Origin: Bacteroides sp. SM23_62_1
Lineage (GTDB): Bacteria; Bacteroidota; Bacteroidia; Bacteroidales; SM23-62
Assembly (NCBI GenBank): GCA_001304505.1
Contig: LJUQ01000003.1
Location: 1-53,109 of the forward strand
Reading direction: 5' to 3'
DNA length: 53,109 nucleotides
Under the pieces are notes generated by a model. That model did not search any database. It was not told where the DNA came from and saw only the letters and a program-made list of their open reading frames with translations. A program made the translations under genes and the position numbers. Every line of letters starts with the position of its first letter. Within the stretch, counting starts at the first letter, position 1. Positions 16,392 through 25,205 of this stretch are shown here, piece after piece.

Positions 16392-17666
16392 TTAATCAAT
16401 CATTTCAAAACCGGCATAGGGCAAAAGAACTTCAGGAATTTTAATTCCATGGGGAGTTTGATTATTTTCAATTAACGCGGCAACAATTCTGGGTAATGCC
16501 AGTGCACTGCCATTCAGCGTATGTGCCAGTCTTGGTTTTTCATTTTCTTTATCTTTAAATCTAAGCTTAAGCCTGTTAGCCTGATAGGATTCAAAATTTG
16601 ATACAGAACTGACTTCAAGCCACTTTTGTTGTCCGGAAGCATAAACCTCAAAATCATACGTCATCGCTGAAGTAAAGCTTATATCACCACCACAGAGTTT
16701 CATGATACGGTATGGAAGTCCGAGTTTGTGAATAAGGTTTTCGATATGAACGGCCATCTCTTCGAGGGTTTCGTATGATTTATCGGGATGCTGGATCTGG
16801 ACGATTTCGACTTTGTCGAACTGATGCAACCGGTTTAGACCCCTGACATCTTTTCCCCACGATCCTGCTTCACGGCGGAAACAGGGTGTATAGGAAGTAC
16901 ATTTCAGGGGAAGATCGGAAGCAGCGAGGATAGTATCCCTGAAAAGGTTTGTTACAGGCACCTCTGCCGTGGGAATGAGATAGAATGAATCAGATGGGAC
17001 GGTATACATCTGACCCTCCTTGTCAGGCAATTGTCCTGTGCCGAATGCAGAATATTCATTGACCATCAGCGGAGGTAGAAATTCCTTATAACCAGCCCGG
17101 ATATTCTCATCCAGGAAAAAACTGATAAGGGCACGCTGTAATATCGCACCCTTCCCTTTATAAACGGGGAATCCTGCTCCGGTTAATTTAATTCCAAGAT
17201 CAAAATCAATGATATCATATTTCTTTATCAACTCCCAGTGAGGGACGGCATCTTTTGTCTGTTCCGGGATCTTCCCACCAGAGCGGATCAGTATGTTATC
17301 CATTTCCCCCTTTCCTGCAGGTACTGATTCATGAGGCAGATTGGGGATCTGGATTAATAAATCGTAGAGAATGGTCACAATATCGTCATGCTTTTTCTGT
17401 AAGGCATGAATTTCTTTTTTGAGACCGGCCATCCGGGTTTTTATTGTTTCAGCTTCCTTTTGTTTCCCTGATTTAATAAGAATTCCAATCTCTTTTGAAT
17501 AATTCTTCAGCTCTGCCTGTTTTTTATCTGTGCCGGCCTGAATGGTCCTGCGTTCGTTATCCGTTCTGATCACTTGATCCATTATCTGACTATCGTGAAA
17601 ATTCTTGATTTTTAGCCGGTTTATTACCAGATCCCTGTTTTCTCGGATGAATGAGACAGTTAGCAT
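16392..17666 (-). CDS. serS: Serine--tRNA ligase
   Basis: This class II synthetase charges tRNA-Ser with serine in the cytoplasm. The 424-aa protein starts MLTVSFIRENRDLVINRL and has the N-terminal two-helix coiled-coil arm (about residues 30-110, rich in Lys/Glu) that grips the long variable arm of tRNA-Ser. Class II motif 2 is TPCFRREAGSWGKDVRGLNRLHQF and motif 3 is NGSALALPRIVAALIENNQ. Length is normal for the family. Downstream by 20 bp lies the helical lipoprotein gene; upstream, 219 bp away, is rpmA. Confidence 0.97.
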   Translation of the reverse strand: MLTVSFIRENRDLVINRLKIKNFHDSQIMDQVIRTDNERRTIQAGTDKKQAELKNYSKEIGILIKSGKQKEAETIKTRMAGLKKEIHALQKKHDDIVTILYDLLIQIPNLPHESVPAGKGEMDNILIRSGGKIPEQTKDAVPHWELIKKYDIIDFDLGIKLTGAGFPVYKGKGAILQRALISFFLDENIRAGYKEFLPPLMVNEYSAFGTGQLPDKEGQMYTVPSDSFYLIPTAEVPVTNLFRDTILAASDLPLKCTSYTPCFRREAGSWGKDVRGLNRLHQFDKVEIVQIQHPDKSYETLEEMAVHIENLIHKLGLPYRIMKLCGGDISFTSAMTYDFEVYASGQQKWLEVSSVSNFESYQANRLKLRFKDKENEKPRLAHTLNGSALALPRIVAALIENNQTPHGIKIPEVLLPYAGFEMID

Positions 17667-17885
17667 ATGAAAGGTTTTTCGGGAAGTTAATAAAAATAAA
17701 AAATCTGCAGGAATATTTAGTTATGAAATATTATATGAATAATATGATCGGATAGAAATGTCCATGTAATAAGTCAGATGGCACCAATACGGGATTTCAC
17801 AGGTGTTGTATATACATGACCATCTGATGCGGGAGATATTCAGACGTGCTGATATACAGGTAATTGAAACAGGTGCAGGAGATAT

Positions 17886-18146
17886 TTATTTTTCAGCGGG
17901 TAGAACAGATACAAATGATTTCTTGTTTGCTTTCCTTTTAAAAGTTACAATACCATCGGTAAGTGCAAATAATGTATGATCCTTTCCCATTCCTACATTT
18001 AAACCGGGATGATGAACAGTCCCCCTTTGCCTGACCAGTATATTCCCGGCTTTTGCATACTGTCCTCCAAATAGTTTTACACCAAGCCTTTTACTTTGTG
18101 ATTCCCTGCCGTTTCTGGAACTTCCAGCTCCTTTTTTATGTGCCAT
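17886..18146 (-). CDS. rpmA: Large ribosomal subunit protein bL27
   Basis: An 86-aa ribosomal protein beginning [28 protein letters not shown], the classic bL27 N-terminus that reaches toward the peptidyl transferase centre, followed by [31 protein letters not shown]. No N-terminal cleavage extension of the Firmicutes type is present. It follows rplU by 12 bp in the usual L21-L27 operon. Confidence 0.98.
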   Translation of the reverse strand: MAHKKGAGSSRNGRESQSKRLGVKLFGGQYAKAGNILVRQRGTVHHPGLNVGMGKDHTLFALTDGIVTFKRKANKKSFVSVLPAEK

Positions 18147-18158
18147 GGTTATAGGATT

Positions 18159-18878
18159 TTATGATTTCTTATTTTCTGATTTTCCTGTTTTTTTTGTCGC
18201 AGCAGTTTTTTTGGCTGCAGCTGTTTTCTTTGTTCCGGATTTTGCAGCTTTTACGGTTTTGGGCTTACCGGATGTTTCTGTGCCTGTTTTTTTCGCCTTA
18301 TTCTCAGATGATTTAGTGGCAGTTGAAATTTTTGATTTTGGAGTTGGTTTTTTAGCTGCTTTAGCCCGTTTTTCCCCGGATACTTTTACAGGTTTTTCAG
18401 TAACATCTTTAACTTCAGAGACAATACCAGGTTCTTTTACCGGAGTCACTTTTGTTTCATCAGTTGCCTGTTTAATTGTTTTTTCCGGTTTTTCTGTTTT
18501 CTCTGACTTAACAGTTTTTTTTGCTGTGCTTCTTGTTTCAATATCTTTCAGGATCTTGCTGCCGCCTTTTTCAAGAATCTCTTCAATCTGGACCTCCGTA
18601 TAAAACTGACGGTGTCCTTTCAGTACCTGATATCCTTTTCTGCGTTTTTTCTTAAATACTTTTATTTTATCTCCTTTGACATGTGAAAGAATTTTTCCTG
18701 TGATCAGTGCATCTGATAGAAGAGGATTACCAATGAGAATATCCTTATCATTATCAATCAACAAAACACGGTTGAAGTGAACAGGTGATCCCGCATCTCC
18801 TTCAAGAAGATGCACAAATATCTTCTGGTCTTTTTCAACCTTCATCTGCTGCCCTGCAATATCCACAATCGCATACAT
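18159..18878 (-). CDS. rplU: Large ribosomal subunit protein bL21 with long basic C-terminal tail
   Basis: Residues 1 to about 103 are a normal bL21: MYAIVDIAGQQMKVEKDQKIFVHLLEG, then KVFKKKRRKGYQVLKGHRQFYTEVQIEEI. After it comes a tail of about 135 residues made almost only of Lys, Ala, Thr, Pro, Ser and Glu (for example KKTAAAKKTAATKKTGKSE), which more than doubles the usual length. The tail is surely disordered and may lie on the ribosome surface or bind RNA. Such tails occur on some Bacteroidota ribosomal proteins, as I recall. A strong promoter lies 36 bp upstream. The plus-strand ORF 18145-18603 in the track is a shadow of the tail's biased codons. Confidence 0.96.
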   Translation of the reverse strand: MYAIVDIAGQQMKVEKDQKIFVHLLEGDAGSPVHFNRVLLIDNDKDILIGNPLLSDALITGKILSHVKGDKIKVFKKKRRKGYQVLKGHRQFYTEVQIEEILEKGGSKILKDIETRSTAKKTVKSEKTEKPEKTIKQATDETKVTPVKEPGIVSEVKDVTEKPVKVSGEKRAKAAKKPTPKSKISTATKSSENKAKKTGTETSGKPKTVKAAKSGTKKTAAAKKTAATKKTGKSENKKS

Positions 18879-18913
18879 CGGTCAATCATTTAATCTGTTA
18901 GAAATAAAGTGTG

Positions 18914-18944
18914 CAAAAATAAAAAAGAATAATTGATCCACAAA
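18914..18944 (-). promoter_or_regulatory. Promoter of the rplU-rpmA operon
   Basis: On the minus strand TTTG (complement of 18941-18944) is followed after 19 bp by TATTTTTG (complement of 18914-18921), an exact fit to the Bacteroidota -33/-7 consensus and spacing. It lies between lptB and rplU, giving a 5' leader of about 30 nt. Confidence 0.8.
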
Positions 18945-18953
18945 ATTTATTCC

Positions 18954-19676
18954 TCATCTCAATTCGAATTTTTGTCCGAGGTATACCCTGCGAACCTGTT
19001 CATCATTTGCCAGTTCATCGGAAGTTCCTGATTTCATTATCGTTCCTTCAAAAAGCAGATAAGCCCTGTCCGTGATCGAAAGGGTTTCATGGACATTATG
19101 GTCGGTAATTAAAATACCAATATTTTTATCTTTCAGGTTAGAGACGATCTCCTGAATATCTTCTACGGCAATGGGATCAACACCTGCAAAAGGTTCGTCA
19201 AGAAGTATAAATTTTGGTTTCAGTGCCAGCGCACGGGCTATTTCTGTTCTTCTTCTTTCACCACCTGATAATTGAATTCCCAGACTTTTCCTGATCTTTT
19301 CCAATCCAAATTCTCTTAATAGTGTCTCGGCCCTTTCACGTTGCTCTTCTTTTGGCAGGTCCGACATTTCCAGGATGGCATATAAGTTATCTTCCACACT
19401 TAGTTTTCTGAAAACAGATGCTTCCTGTGCTAGGTACCCGATTCCCATACGTGCTCTTTTATATACCGGCTCTTTTGTGATATCAGCATCATTGATAAAT
19501 ATTTTTCCGGAATTTGGAGCTATAAGACCAACAATCATATAAAATGTAGTTGTCTTACCTGCACCATTAGGTCCGAGGAGTCCAACAATTTCACCCTGCT
19601 CAACTTCTATTGATACCCTCTTGACCACGGTTTTATTCCGGTATCTTTTAACAAGGTATTTTGTATGCAACCTCAT
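18954..19676 (-). CDS. lptB: LPS export ABC transporter ATP-binding protein LptB
   Basis: LptB is the cytoplasmic ATPase that, with LptF/G, pulls lipopolysaccharide from the inner membrane toward the outer membrane. The 240-aa protein has Walker [11 protein letters not shown] (about 35-44), the Q-loop region [26 protein letters not shown] typical of LptB, the signature [16 protein letters not shown], Walker [16 protein letters not shown] and the switch His in [11 protein letters not shown]. These segments separate it from amino-acid or lipoprotein ATPases. It follows tatC by 28 bp on the same strand. LptF/G partners are not in the window. Confidence 0.95.
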   Translation of the reverse strand: MRLHTKYLVKRYRNKTVVKRVSIEVEQGEIVGLLGPNGAGKTTTFYMIVGLIAPNSGKIFINDADITKEPVYKRARMGIGYLAQEASVFRKLSVEDNLYAILEMSDLPKEEQRERAETLLREFGLEKIRKSLGIQLSGGERRRTEIARALALKPKFILLDEPFAGVDPIAVEDIQEIVSNLKDKNIGILITDHNVHETLSITDRAYLLFEGTIMKSGTSDELANDEQVRRVYLGQKFELR

Positions 19677-19704
19677 AAGAGAAAAGTTTTATGACTGATC
19701 TTAA

Positions 19705-20535
19705 TCATGATTCTGCCTCATCCAGTTCTTCCTGTCTTTTTTGCTTGGTCTCAATTCTTTTTGAGATAAATATACCTACTTCATACAAAATTACCAGGGG
19801 TAATGCAACCAGAACCTGGCTGAAAATATCAGGAGGTGTGATAATAGCAGATAAAGCAAGAATAAGTATCAGTGAATGTTTCCTGTATTTCCTGAGAAAT
19901 TTTGGTGTGACCAATCCTACTTTGCTCAAAAAATAAACAAGAATAGGTAGTTCAAAAACAATCCCGCTTGCAAGAACAACCGAAGCCATTGTTGATACAT
20001 AGGAAATTAAATTGATCTGGTTTATTACCTGGTCGCTTACACTATATGATCCGAGAAAATGAATTGACAGAGGGGTAATGATAAAATACCCGAAAAGAAT
20101 CCCCAGTATAAAAAGCAGGGAACTGAAGAATACTGCACCCTTTGCATGTTTTTTCTCTTTGGGATATAATGCTGGTACAATAAACCTCCAGAATTGAAAG
20201 AAAACATATGGAAATGCCAGAACCAATCCTGCAACCAGTGAGACCATAATATGCATGGAAAATTGTCCTGCCATCTTGATACTGATAATTTCAAGTGGCC
20301 GTGAATTAATACATAGTCTTGGTATATTTACTATCCTACCGAAATCACATAAAAGGCGGTTAGTGACAAATTCAGGTGTTTTTGGCTCAAGCAGAATTGT
20401 GTTAAAGACAATATCTTTAAATATAAACGCAACAATTGCCACAACCAGAATAGCTAATAACGATTTAATAATATGCCATCGTAATACCTCAAGATGTTCC
20501 AGAAATGACATTTCATTGTTTTCCTTCTTCGCCAT
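19705..20535 (-). CDS. tatC: Sec-independent protein translocase subunit TatC
   Basis: TatC is the integral membrane receptor for twin-arginine signal peptides of folded export cargo. The track ORF begins at 20592, but the family starts just before MSFLEHLEVLRWHIIKS, so I choose the ATG at 20535 (MAKKENNEMSFLEHLE), giving 276 aa. Six membrane helices are recognisable, with the conserved first cytoplasmic segment and the FPYVFFQFWRFIVPALYPKEKK loop between helices 2 and 3. The C-terminal tail is charged and cytoplasmic. lptB follows 28 bp downstream. TatA/E is not in the window. Confidence 0.95.
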   Translation of the reverse strand: MAKKENNEMSFLEHLEVLRWHIIKSLLAILVVAIVAFIFKDIVFNTILLEPKTPEFVTNRLLCDFGRIVNIPRLCINSRPLEIISIKMAGQFSMHIMVSLVAGLVLAFPYVFFQFWRFIVPALYPKEKKHAKGAVFFSSLLFILGILFGYFIITPLSIHFLGSYSVSDQVINQINLISYVSTMASVVLASGIVFELPILVYFLSKVGLVTPKFLRKYRKHSLILILALSAIITPPDIFSQVLVALPLVILYEVGIFISKRIETKQKRQEELDEAES

Positions 20536-21030
20536 GTTGCAAATCTTCTGAAATTTTGTACCGGATACAGGATAATATGAATAATAACACAATCCGTTAT
20601 ATCATTTATTCCATACAATTCCTGTATCTCAATTTATTTTCCCATTTTATTGAATCAAAACAAAATTGATAAATATATTGAACCTTCCCTTGCCATATTC
20701 CAGCCCTTCCCTCCGAACAAAATAAATACTAACCTGTTGTGGGGTTTGTTTTCAGGATATAAATGAATAATAATTACCTGACAACCCTATAAATAATTCA
20801 TTATTAATATCTTCGCCCAGTTCGCACAACGTGTTAAATACTAATTATTTACCATTTATTGTCAATAATATGTCGTATATATATTTTTTATATATTTGCA
20901 CGATTTTTGAAAATACAAATGTATTGATATAATTCAAATTTCAGTAAGCAGTATCCACATTTACTTCCAGACTGCCAATCTCATTTCATCTATCAGTACT
21001 TTATTTTTCAATAAGTTATTTTTTCGTTAA

Positions 21031-21061
21031 AATGTTAAAATCAGTTTTGATTTTTAACATT
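21031..21061. repeat. AT-rich hairpin upstream of recQ
   Basis: AATGTTAAAATCA and TGATTTTTAACATT pair over 13 bp with one bulged T and a GTTT loop. It lies about 170 bp before recQ. It could be a terminator-like or protein-binding site; no strong T-run follows. Confidence 0.45.
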
Positions 21062-21090
21062 ATTTGTTTAAATTTAATATGAAGGAAATA

Positions 21091-21203
21091 GTTATACGGC
21101 ACATTTCTAAAAGACATTGATAATTAAGGTGTTACATAATCTTGCCGGCGGCAGATAGAAATCATCAATTAAATTTAATTTTATTTACAGAAAACCGTAT
21201 AAC
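21091..21203. repeat. Element with GTTATACGG ends and GC-rich core
   Basis: GTTATACGG at 21091-21099 is the exact inverse of CCGTATAAC at 21195-21203. Between them lies a central palindrome TGCCGGCGGCA flanked by ATCT/GATA. The plan (end repeats, about 113 bp, GC-rich central hairpin with GCCGGCGG) is the same as in the GTTGTG elements, though the sequence differs. Confidence 0.5.
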
Positions 21204-21232
21204 GGAATTTTAAGTTATTATTAATAATTGGG

Positions 21233-23419
21233 ATGAGCACAGAAGTTGATGTTTCATTAACCGGATACCTGAAGAAATATTTTGGTTTTGACACCTTCAA
21301 GGGGAATCAGGAGGTCATCATTAGAAGTGTTCTTACAGGTAATGACACATTTGTTTTAATGCCCACGGGAGGTGGCAAATCTTTGTGTTATCAGCTTCCA
21401 TCACTTCTAATGGATGGTACTGCTATTGTTATTTCACCTTTGATTGCCCTGATGAAAAACCAGGTGGATTCTATGCGTAGCTTCAGTACGACGGATGGTA
21501 TCGCACATTTCATGAATTCATCGTTGACGAAGCTTCAGATAGATAAAGTAAAATCTGATTTACTGGCACAGGTGACAAAACTATTGTATGTTGCCCCGGA
21601 ATCACTTACCAAACAGGAGAATATAGATTTTCTTAAAAGAATCAGAATATCTTTTTATGCTGTTGACGAAGCCCATTGTATCTCTGAATGGGGGCATGAT
21701 TTTCGTCCTGAATACAGGAGGATTAGACCGATTATCAATGAAATCGGGGCGGCTCCAATTATCGCTCTAACAGCTACAGCAACACCCAAGGTTCAGCATG
21801 ATATTCAGAAAAACCTGGATATGCTGGATGCCAATGTTTTTAAATCATCCTTCCGAAGACATAATCTCTATTATGAAGTAAGACCGAAAGTTAATGCGAC
21901 GAAAGAGATCATAAAATATATTCTGAACAATCCGGGGAAATCGGGCATTGTATATTGCCTGAGCAGGAAAAAAGTTGAAGAACTGGCTGAGACACTCAGG
22001 GTTAATGGAATAAAGGCATTACCCTACCATGCAGGCATGGATTCTGCGACAAGGACTCAAAACCAGGATAAGTTTTTGATGGAAGAAGCAGATGTTATCG
22101 TAGCTACGATTGCTTTTGGGATGGGAATTGATAAGCCTGATGTAAGGTTTGTAATCCATTATGATATACCCAAAAGTCTTGAAGGGTATTATCAGGAAAC
22201 TGGTAGAGCAGGGCGCGATGGGGGTGAAGGCCGTTGTATTGCATTCTATAGTTACCAGGATATTCAGAAACTGGAAAAATTCATGCAGGGTAAACCGGTT
22301 GCTGAACAGGAAATAGGCAAACAACTTCTTCTGGAAACCGTTGCATATGCTGAATCATCTGTCTGCCGTCCTATACAATTACTCAATTACTTTGGAGAGG
22401 TTATGGAGGAACCATGTGATAATTGTGATAATTGCCTGCATCCAAAAGAAAAAGTTGAAGCTAAAGAAGATATGATCCTGGCCCTGAACACCATTCTGGA
22501 AGTAAAAGAGAAATTTAAAGCCGAACATGTCGCAAATATTTTAGCAGGGAATATAAATTCCGCAATAAAATCCTATAAACATCATAAATTAATTATATTT
22601 GGAGCTGGTAGTGAAAAGGATAAAAAGTACTGGAATGCTCTGCTGCGACAGGCTTTGATTGCACAATTCATTACCAAGGATATTGAAAATTACGGCCTTT
22701 TAAAGATTATCAGGAATGGATATGAATTCCTTAAAAATCCTGTTTCATTTATGATTACTCAGGATCACGAGTTTGATATTACAGATGATCAGGGAGCAGC
22801 GGCACCAGGTGGGGGCACCGGTGCGGTCGATGAAGAATTGTTTCAGATACTGAAGGATCTCAGAAAGAAAATATCCAAGAAGTTAAACCTTCCACCCTTT
22901 GTGATATTTCAGGATCCCTCTCTCGAAGATATGGCAATTCAATACCCGATAAACCTCGAAGAACTGCAAAATATTCAGGGAGTTGGTGCCGGCAAGGCAC
23001 ATCGTTATGGCAAGGAATTCGTCGACATCATCAAAACATATGTTGAAGAAAAGGAGATTATCCGCCCGCAGGATATGGTCGTGAAATCAGTAGTAAATAA
23101 ATCAACTCTGAAAGTTAATATCATTCAAAGCATAGACAGAAAAATTTCCCTTGAAGATATTGCTGCAGCAAAGGATCTTGAAATGAATGAATTATTGAAA
23201 GAGATTGAAGCCATTGTAAACAGTGGAACAAAACTGAATATCAATTACTATATTAACGAGGTTCTGGATGAAGAACATCAACAGGAAATATATGATTATT
23301 TCCGTGAGGCTAAAACGGAATCCATTCAGGATGCATTAAATGAATTGGGAGAAGATGAATATACGGAAGAAGATATTCGTCTGGTCAGAATTAAATTTAT
23401 GTCCGAAATGGGACATTAA
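21233..23419 (+). CDS. recQ: ATP-dependent DNA helicase RecQ
   Basis: RecQ unwinds DNA 3' to 5' in recombination and fork repair. The 728-aa protein has motif 0/I with GNQEVIIRSVLTGNDTFVLM and the Walker A PTGGGKSLCYQLP, the DEAH box VDEAHCISEWGHDFRPEY, TATATPKV, and motif VI QETGRAGRDGGEGRC. The zinc-binding region follows (SSVCRPIQLLNYFG and PCDNCDNC). A winged-helix domain comes next, and an HRDC-like domain around residues 535-605 (LRKKISKKLNLPPFVIFQD, LEELQNIQGVGAGKAHRYG). A helical C-terminal extension of about 110 residues completes it, as in other Bacteroidota RecQ proteins. ATG at 21233 gives the normal start. Confidence 0.96.
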   Translation: MSTEVDVSLTGYLKKYFGFDTFKGNQEVIIRSVLTGNDTFVLMPTGGGKSLCYQLPSLLMDGTAIVISPLIALMKNQVDSMRSFSTTDGIAHFMNSSLTKLQIDKVKSDLLAQVTKLLYVAPESLTKQENIDFLKRIRISFYAVDEAHCISEWGHDFRPEYRRIRPIINEIGAAPIIALTATATPKVQHDIQKNLDMLDANVFKSSFRRHNLYYEVRPKVNATKEIIKYILNNPGKSGIVYCLSRKKVEELAETLRVNGIKALPYHAGMDSATRTQNQDKFLMEEADVIVATIAFGMGIDKPDVRFVIHYDIPKSLEGYYQETGRAGRDGGEGRCIAFYSYQDIQKLEKFMQGKPVAEQEIGKQLLLETVAYAESSVCRPIQLLNYFGEVMEEPCDNCDNCLHPKEKVEAKEDMILALNTILEVKEKFKAEHVANILAGNINSAIKSYKHHKLIIFGAGSEKDKKYWNALLRQALIAQFITKDIENYGLLKIIRNGYEFLKNPVSFMITQDHEFDITDDQGAAAPGGGTGAVDEELFQILKDLRKKISKKLNLPPFVIFQDPSLEDMAIQYPINLEELQNIQGVGAGKAHRYGKEFVDIIKTYVEEKEIIRPQDMVVKSVVNKSTLKVNIIQSIDRKISLEDIAAAKDLEMNELLKEIEAIVNSGTKLNINYYINEVLDEEHQQEIYDYFREAKTESIQDALNELGEDEYTEEDIRLVRIKFMSEMGH

Positions 23420-23477
23420 ATGACTGGTCTTCATTTTTTTCAACCTCATCCTCTGAGCAACATAAGAAATTCACTCC

Positions 23478-24365
23478 TTGAAAATAGTCTTACAAACTAT
23501 CAATCTGCATAAAAGCTACGGTCATGTTAGAGCGGTGAGCAACCTTTCTGTTTCCATTCATGAGGGTAATGTATACGGTATCCTGGGGCCTAACGGAAGT
23601 GGTAAAACAACTACGCTGGCAATTATCACTGGTGTAATAAGGCCGGATCTGGGTAATTTCTTCTGGTTTGAAGAAAAATCTTCCCATGATATAAGGAAAA
23701 AAATCGGTTCACTGATTGAAATACCTAATTTTTATCCATACCTGAGCCTGAAAAGAAATCTCATGATAATTGCAAGAATAAAAAATGTGCCGGAAACCGA
23801 TATCCCTCGTGTTCTGGATATTACTGGTTTATCAAAAAGAATGAATTCCAGGTATGACACATTATCACTGGGCATGAAACAACGTTTGGCGGTAGCATCT
23901 GTCCTGCTGGGAAATCCTGAAGTACTGGTCCTTGATGAACCAGCCAATAGCCTGGATCCTGAAGGTATTGCAGAAATCAGACAGATTATTAAAGGTGAAG
24001 CTGAAAAAAATAAGACAATTATTCTTGCCAGCCATATACTTGATGAAGTTGAAAAGGTCTGTTCCCATGTGGCCATTTTGAAAAATGGAGAAATGATTGC
24101 CCAGGGGAAGGTGAATGAGCTGCTTGTCTCAAAAGATCCGGTGATCATATCATCTGAAAATCTGGATTTACTCGAAGAGGAGTTGATACGTTCCGGTTTG
24201 ACAGAATCGGTGAACAGGCAAAACGATGAACTTCTGGTTGTGCTTAAAAAGGGTTATACCACGTCAGATATCAATTCCTATGCATTCAGCAAAGGTTTGG
24301 TTCTTACCAGGCTAGAAATAAGAAAAAGAAGCCTTGAATCACAATTCCTGGAGCTGGTAAAATAA
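23478..24365 (+). CDS. ABC-2 type exporter, ATP-binding protein
   Basis: A 295-aa ATPase with Walker A GPNGSGKTTT, signature LSLGMKQRLAVASVL, Walker B VLVLDEPANSLDPEG and switch His in ASHILDEVEKV. After the ATPase core a C-terminal stretch of about 80 residues resembles the regulatory tail of drug or lantibiotic exporters of the CcmA type. The start appears to be TTG at 23478 because the conserved first strand begins at once (KIVLQTINLHKSYG). It precedes the permease by 5 bp. Substrate unknown. Confidence 0.92.
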   Translation: MKIVLQTINLHKSYGHVRAVSNLSVSIHEGNVYGILGPNGSGKTTTLAIITGVIRPDLGNFFWFEEKSSHDIRKKIGSLIEIPNFYPYLSLKRNLMIIARIKNVPETDIPRVLDITGLSKRMNSRYDTLSLGMKQRLAVASVLLGNPEVLVLDEPANSLDPEGIAEIRQIIKGEAEKNKTIILASHILDEVEKVCSHVAILKNGEMIAQGKVNELLVSKDPVIISSENLDLLEEELIRSGLTESVNRQNDELLVVLKKGYTTSDINSYAFSKGLVLTRLEIRKRSLESQFLELVK

Positions 24366-24370
24366 ACTAT

Positions 24371-25198
24371 ATGAGGAAAATAATTGAAATAGAATTAATA
24401 AAAATAGCTTCATATAATGTATTCAGGGTTCTGATTTTACTTCATCTGATCCTTTTTTTCCTGGTTGTCCTGGTAACATCACAACTGGATATTACTGTTC
24501 CAGGATTCAGCACACATAACCTTTATCAGTTCCCGAATGTCTGGGAATATTTCCCATGGGTTGCAAGCTGGTTTAATATTTTACTTGCTATTATGATCAT
24601 CGTAATTACTGGAAATGAATATACTTATCACACCTTCCGGCAACATGTTATTGATGGATTAAGCCGCAATCAATTGCTATCCGGGAAAGGTGCAGTTATC
24701 ATAATCACCGCTGTTTATGGCACATTGATGGTTTTTTTGTTTTCGATGATTTTCGGTTTTATTTTCACCCGCAATTATACACTCTCTGTATTTTATGAGA
24801 AAATCTATATCCTGTTCGTTTATTTTCTACAGGCAATAGCATACATGTCATTGGGTTTTTTTATTGCTGTCCTTTTCAGGAATACAGGACTTTCCATTAC
24901 ATTGTTTATCCTCTTCAGGTTTGTTATTGAACCTGTCATCCGCCTGTTTTTTCCAAAACATATCCGGTTATTCTTCCCGGTCAAAGTCATATCCAACCTG
25001 ACACCTGTGCCGGAGTTTCTTTCAATTTTTTCCGGTAACACGGAGGTCGACAATACAGCGGTTGATACTTACAGTCTGCGTGAGATGGGGATCCTCCAGG
25101 AAGAATTGCCAATATTAATAAATATACTTCTTGCTGCCGGGTACACTCTCCTTTTTATATCTCTCGCCTGGTTTCTGTTAAGAAGAAGAAATCTGTAA
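24371..25198 (+). CDS. ABC-2 type exporter, permease
   Basis: A 275-aa membrane protein with about six helices. It starts RKIIEIELIKIASYNVFRVLILLHLILFFLVVLV, a usual ABC-2 permease opening, and has the TGNEYTYHTFRQHVIDGLSRNQLLSGK segment that contacts the ATPase. It pairs with the ATP-binding gene 5 bp upstream. The cargo (lipid, peptide or drug) is unknown. It ends 7 bp before the convergent GT2 gene, with no visible terminator between them. Confidence 0.88.
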   Translation: MRKIIEIELIKIASYNVFRVLILLHLILFFLVVLVTSQLDITVPGFSTHNLYQFPNVWEYFPWVASWFNILLAIMIIVITGNEYTYHTFRQHVIDGLSRNQLLSGKGAVIIITAVYGTLMVFLFSMIFGFIFTRNYTLSVFYEKIYILFVYFLQAIAYMSLGFFIAVLFRNTGLSITLFILFRFVIEPVIRLFFPKHIRLFFPVKVISNLTPVPEFLSIFSGNTEVDNTAVDTYSLREMGILQEELPILINILLAAGYTLLFISLAWFLLRRRNL

Positions 25199-25205
25199 GA
25201 TTAAA

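Larger units (their letters stand above)
20536..21232. other. Long AT-rich intergenic region between divergent tatC and recQ
   Basis: No gene is supported in almost 700 bp. On the plus strand, an exact -7 element TATATTTG lies at 20891-20898, and a facing one (TACATTTG on minus) at 20916-20923; neither has a -33 partner at the right spacing. A GTTGTGCG motif (minus strand, 20824-20831) resembles one end of the palindromic elements. Two further hairpin structures at 21031 and 21091 are listed separately. The recQ 5' leader could therefore be over 300 nt long, or a small RNA could be made here. Confidence 0.45.

Noticed and set aside
18145-18603. 152-aa plus-strand ORF opposite rplU
   Set aside because: It mirrors the biased Lys/Ala/Thr codons of the L21 tail and yields an implausible Phe/Val/Ala-rich product with no start context.
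23420-23477. Alternative ATG start for the ABC ATPase at 23478
   Set aside because: No in-frame ATG upstream gives a better N-terminus; the TTG directly precedes the conserved first strand.
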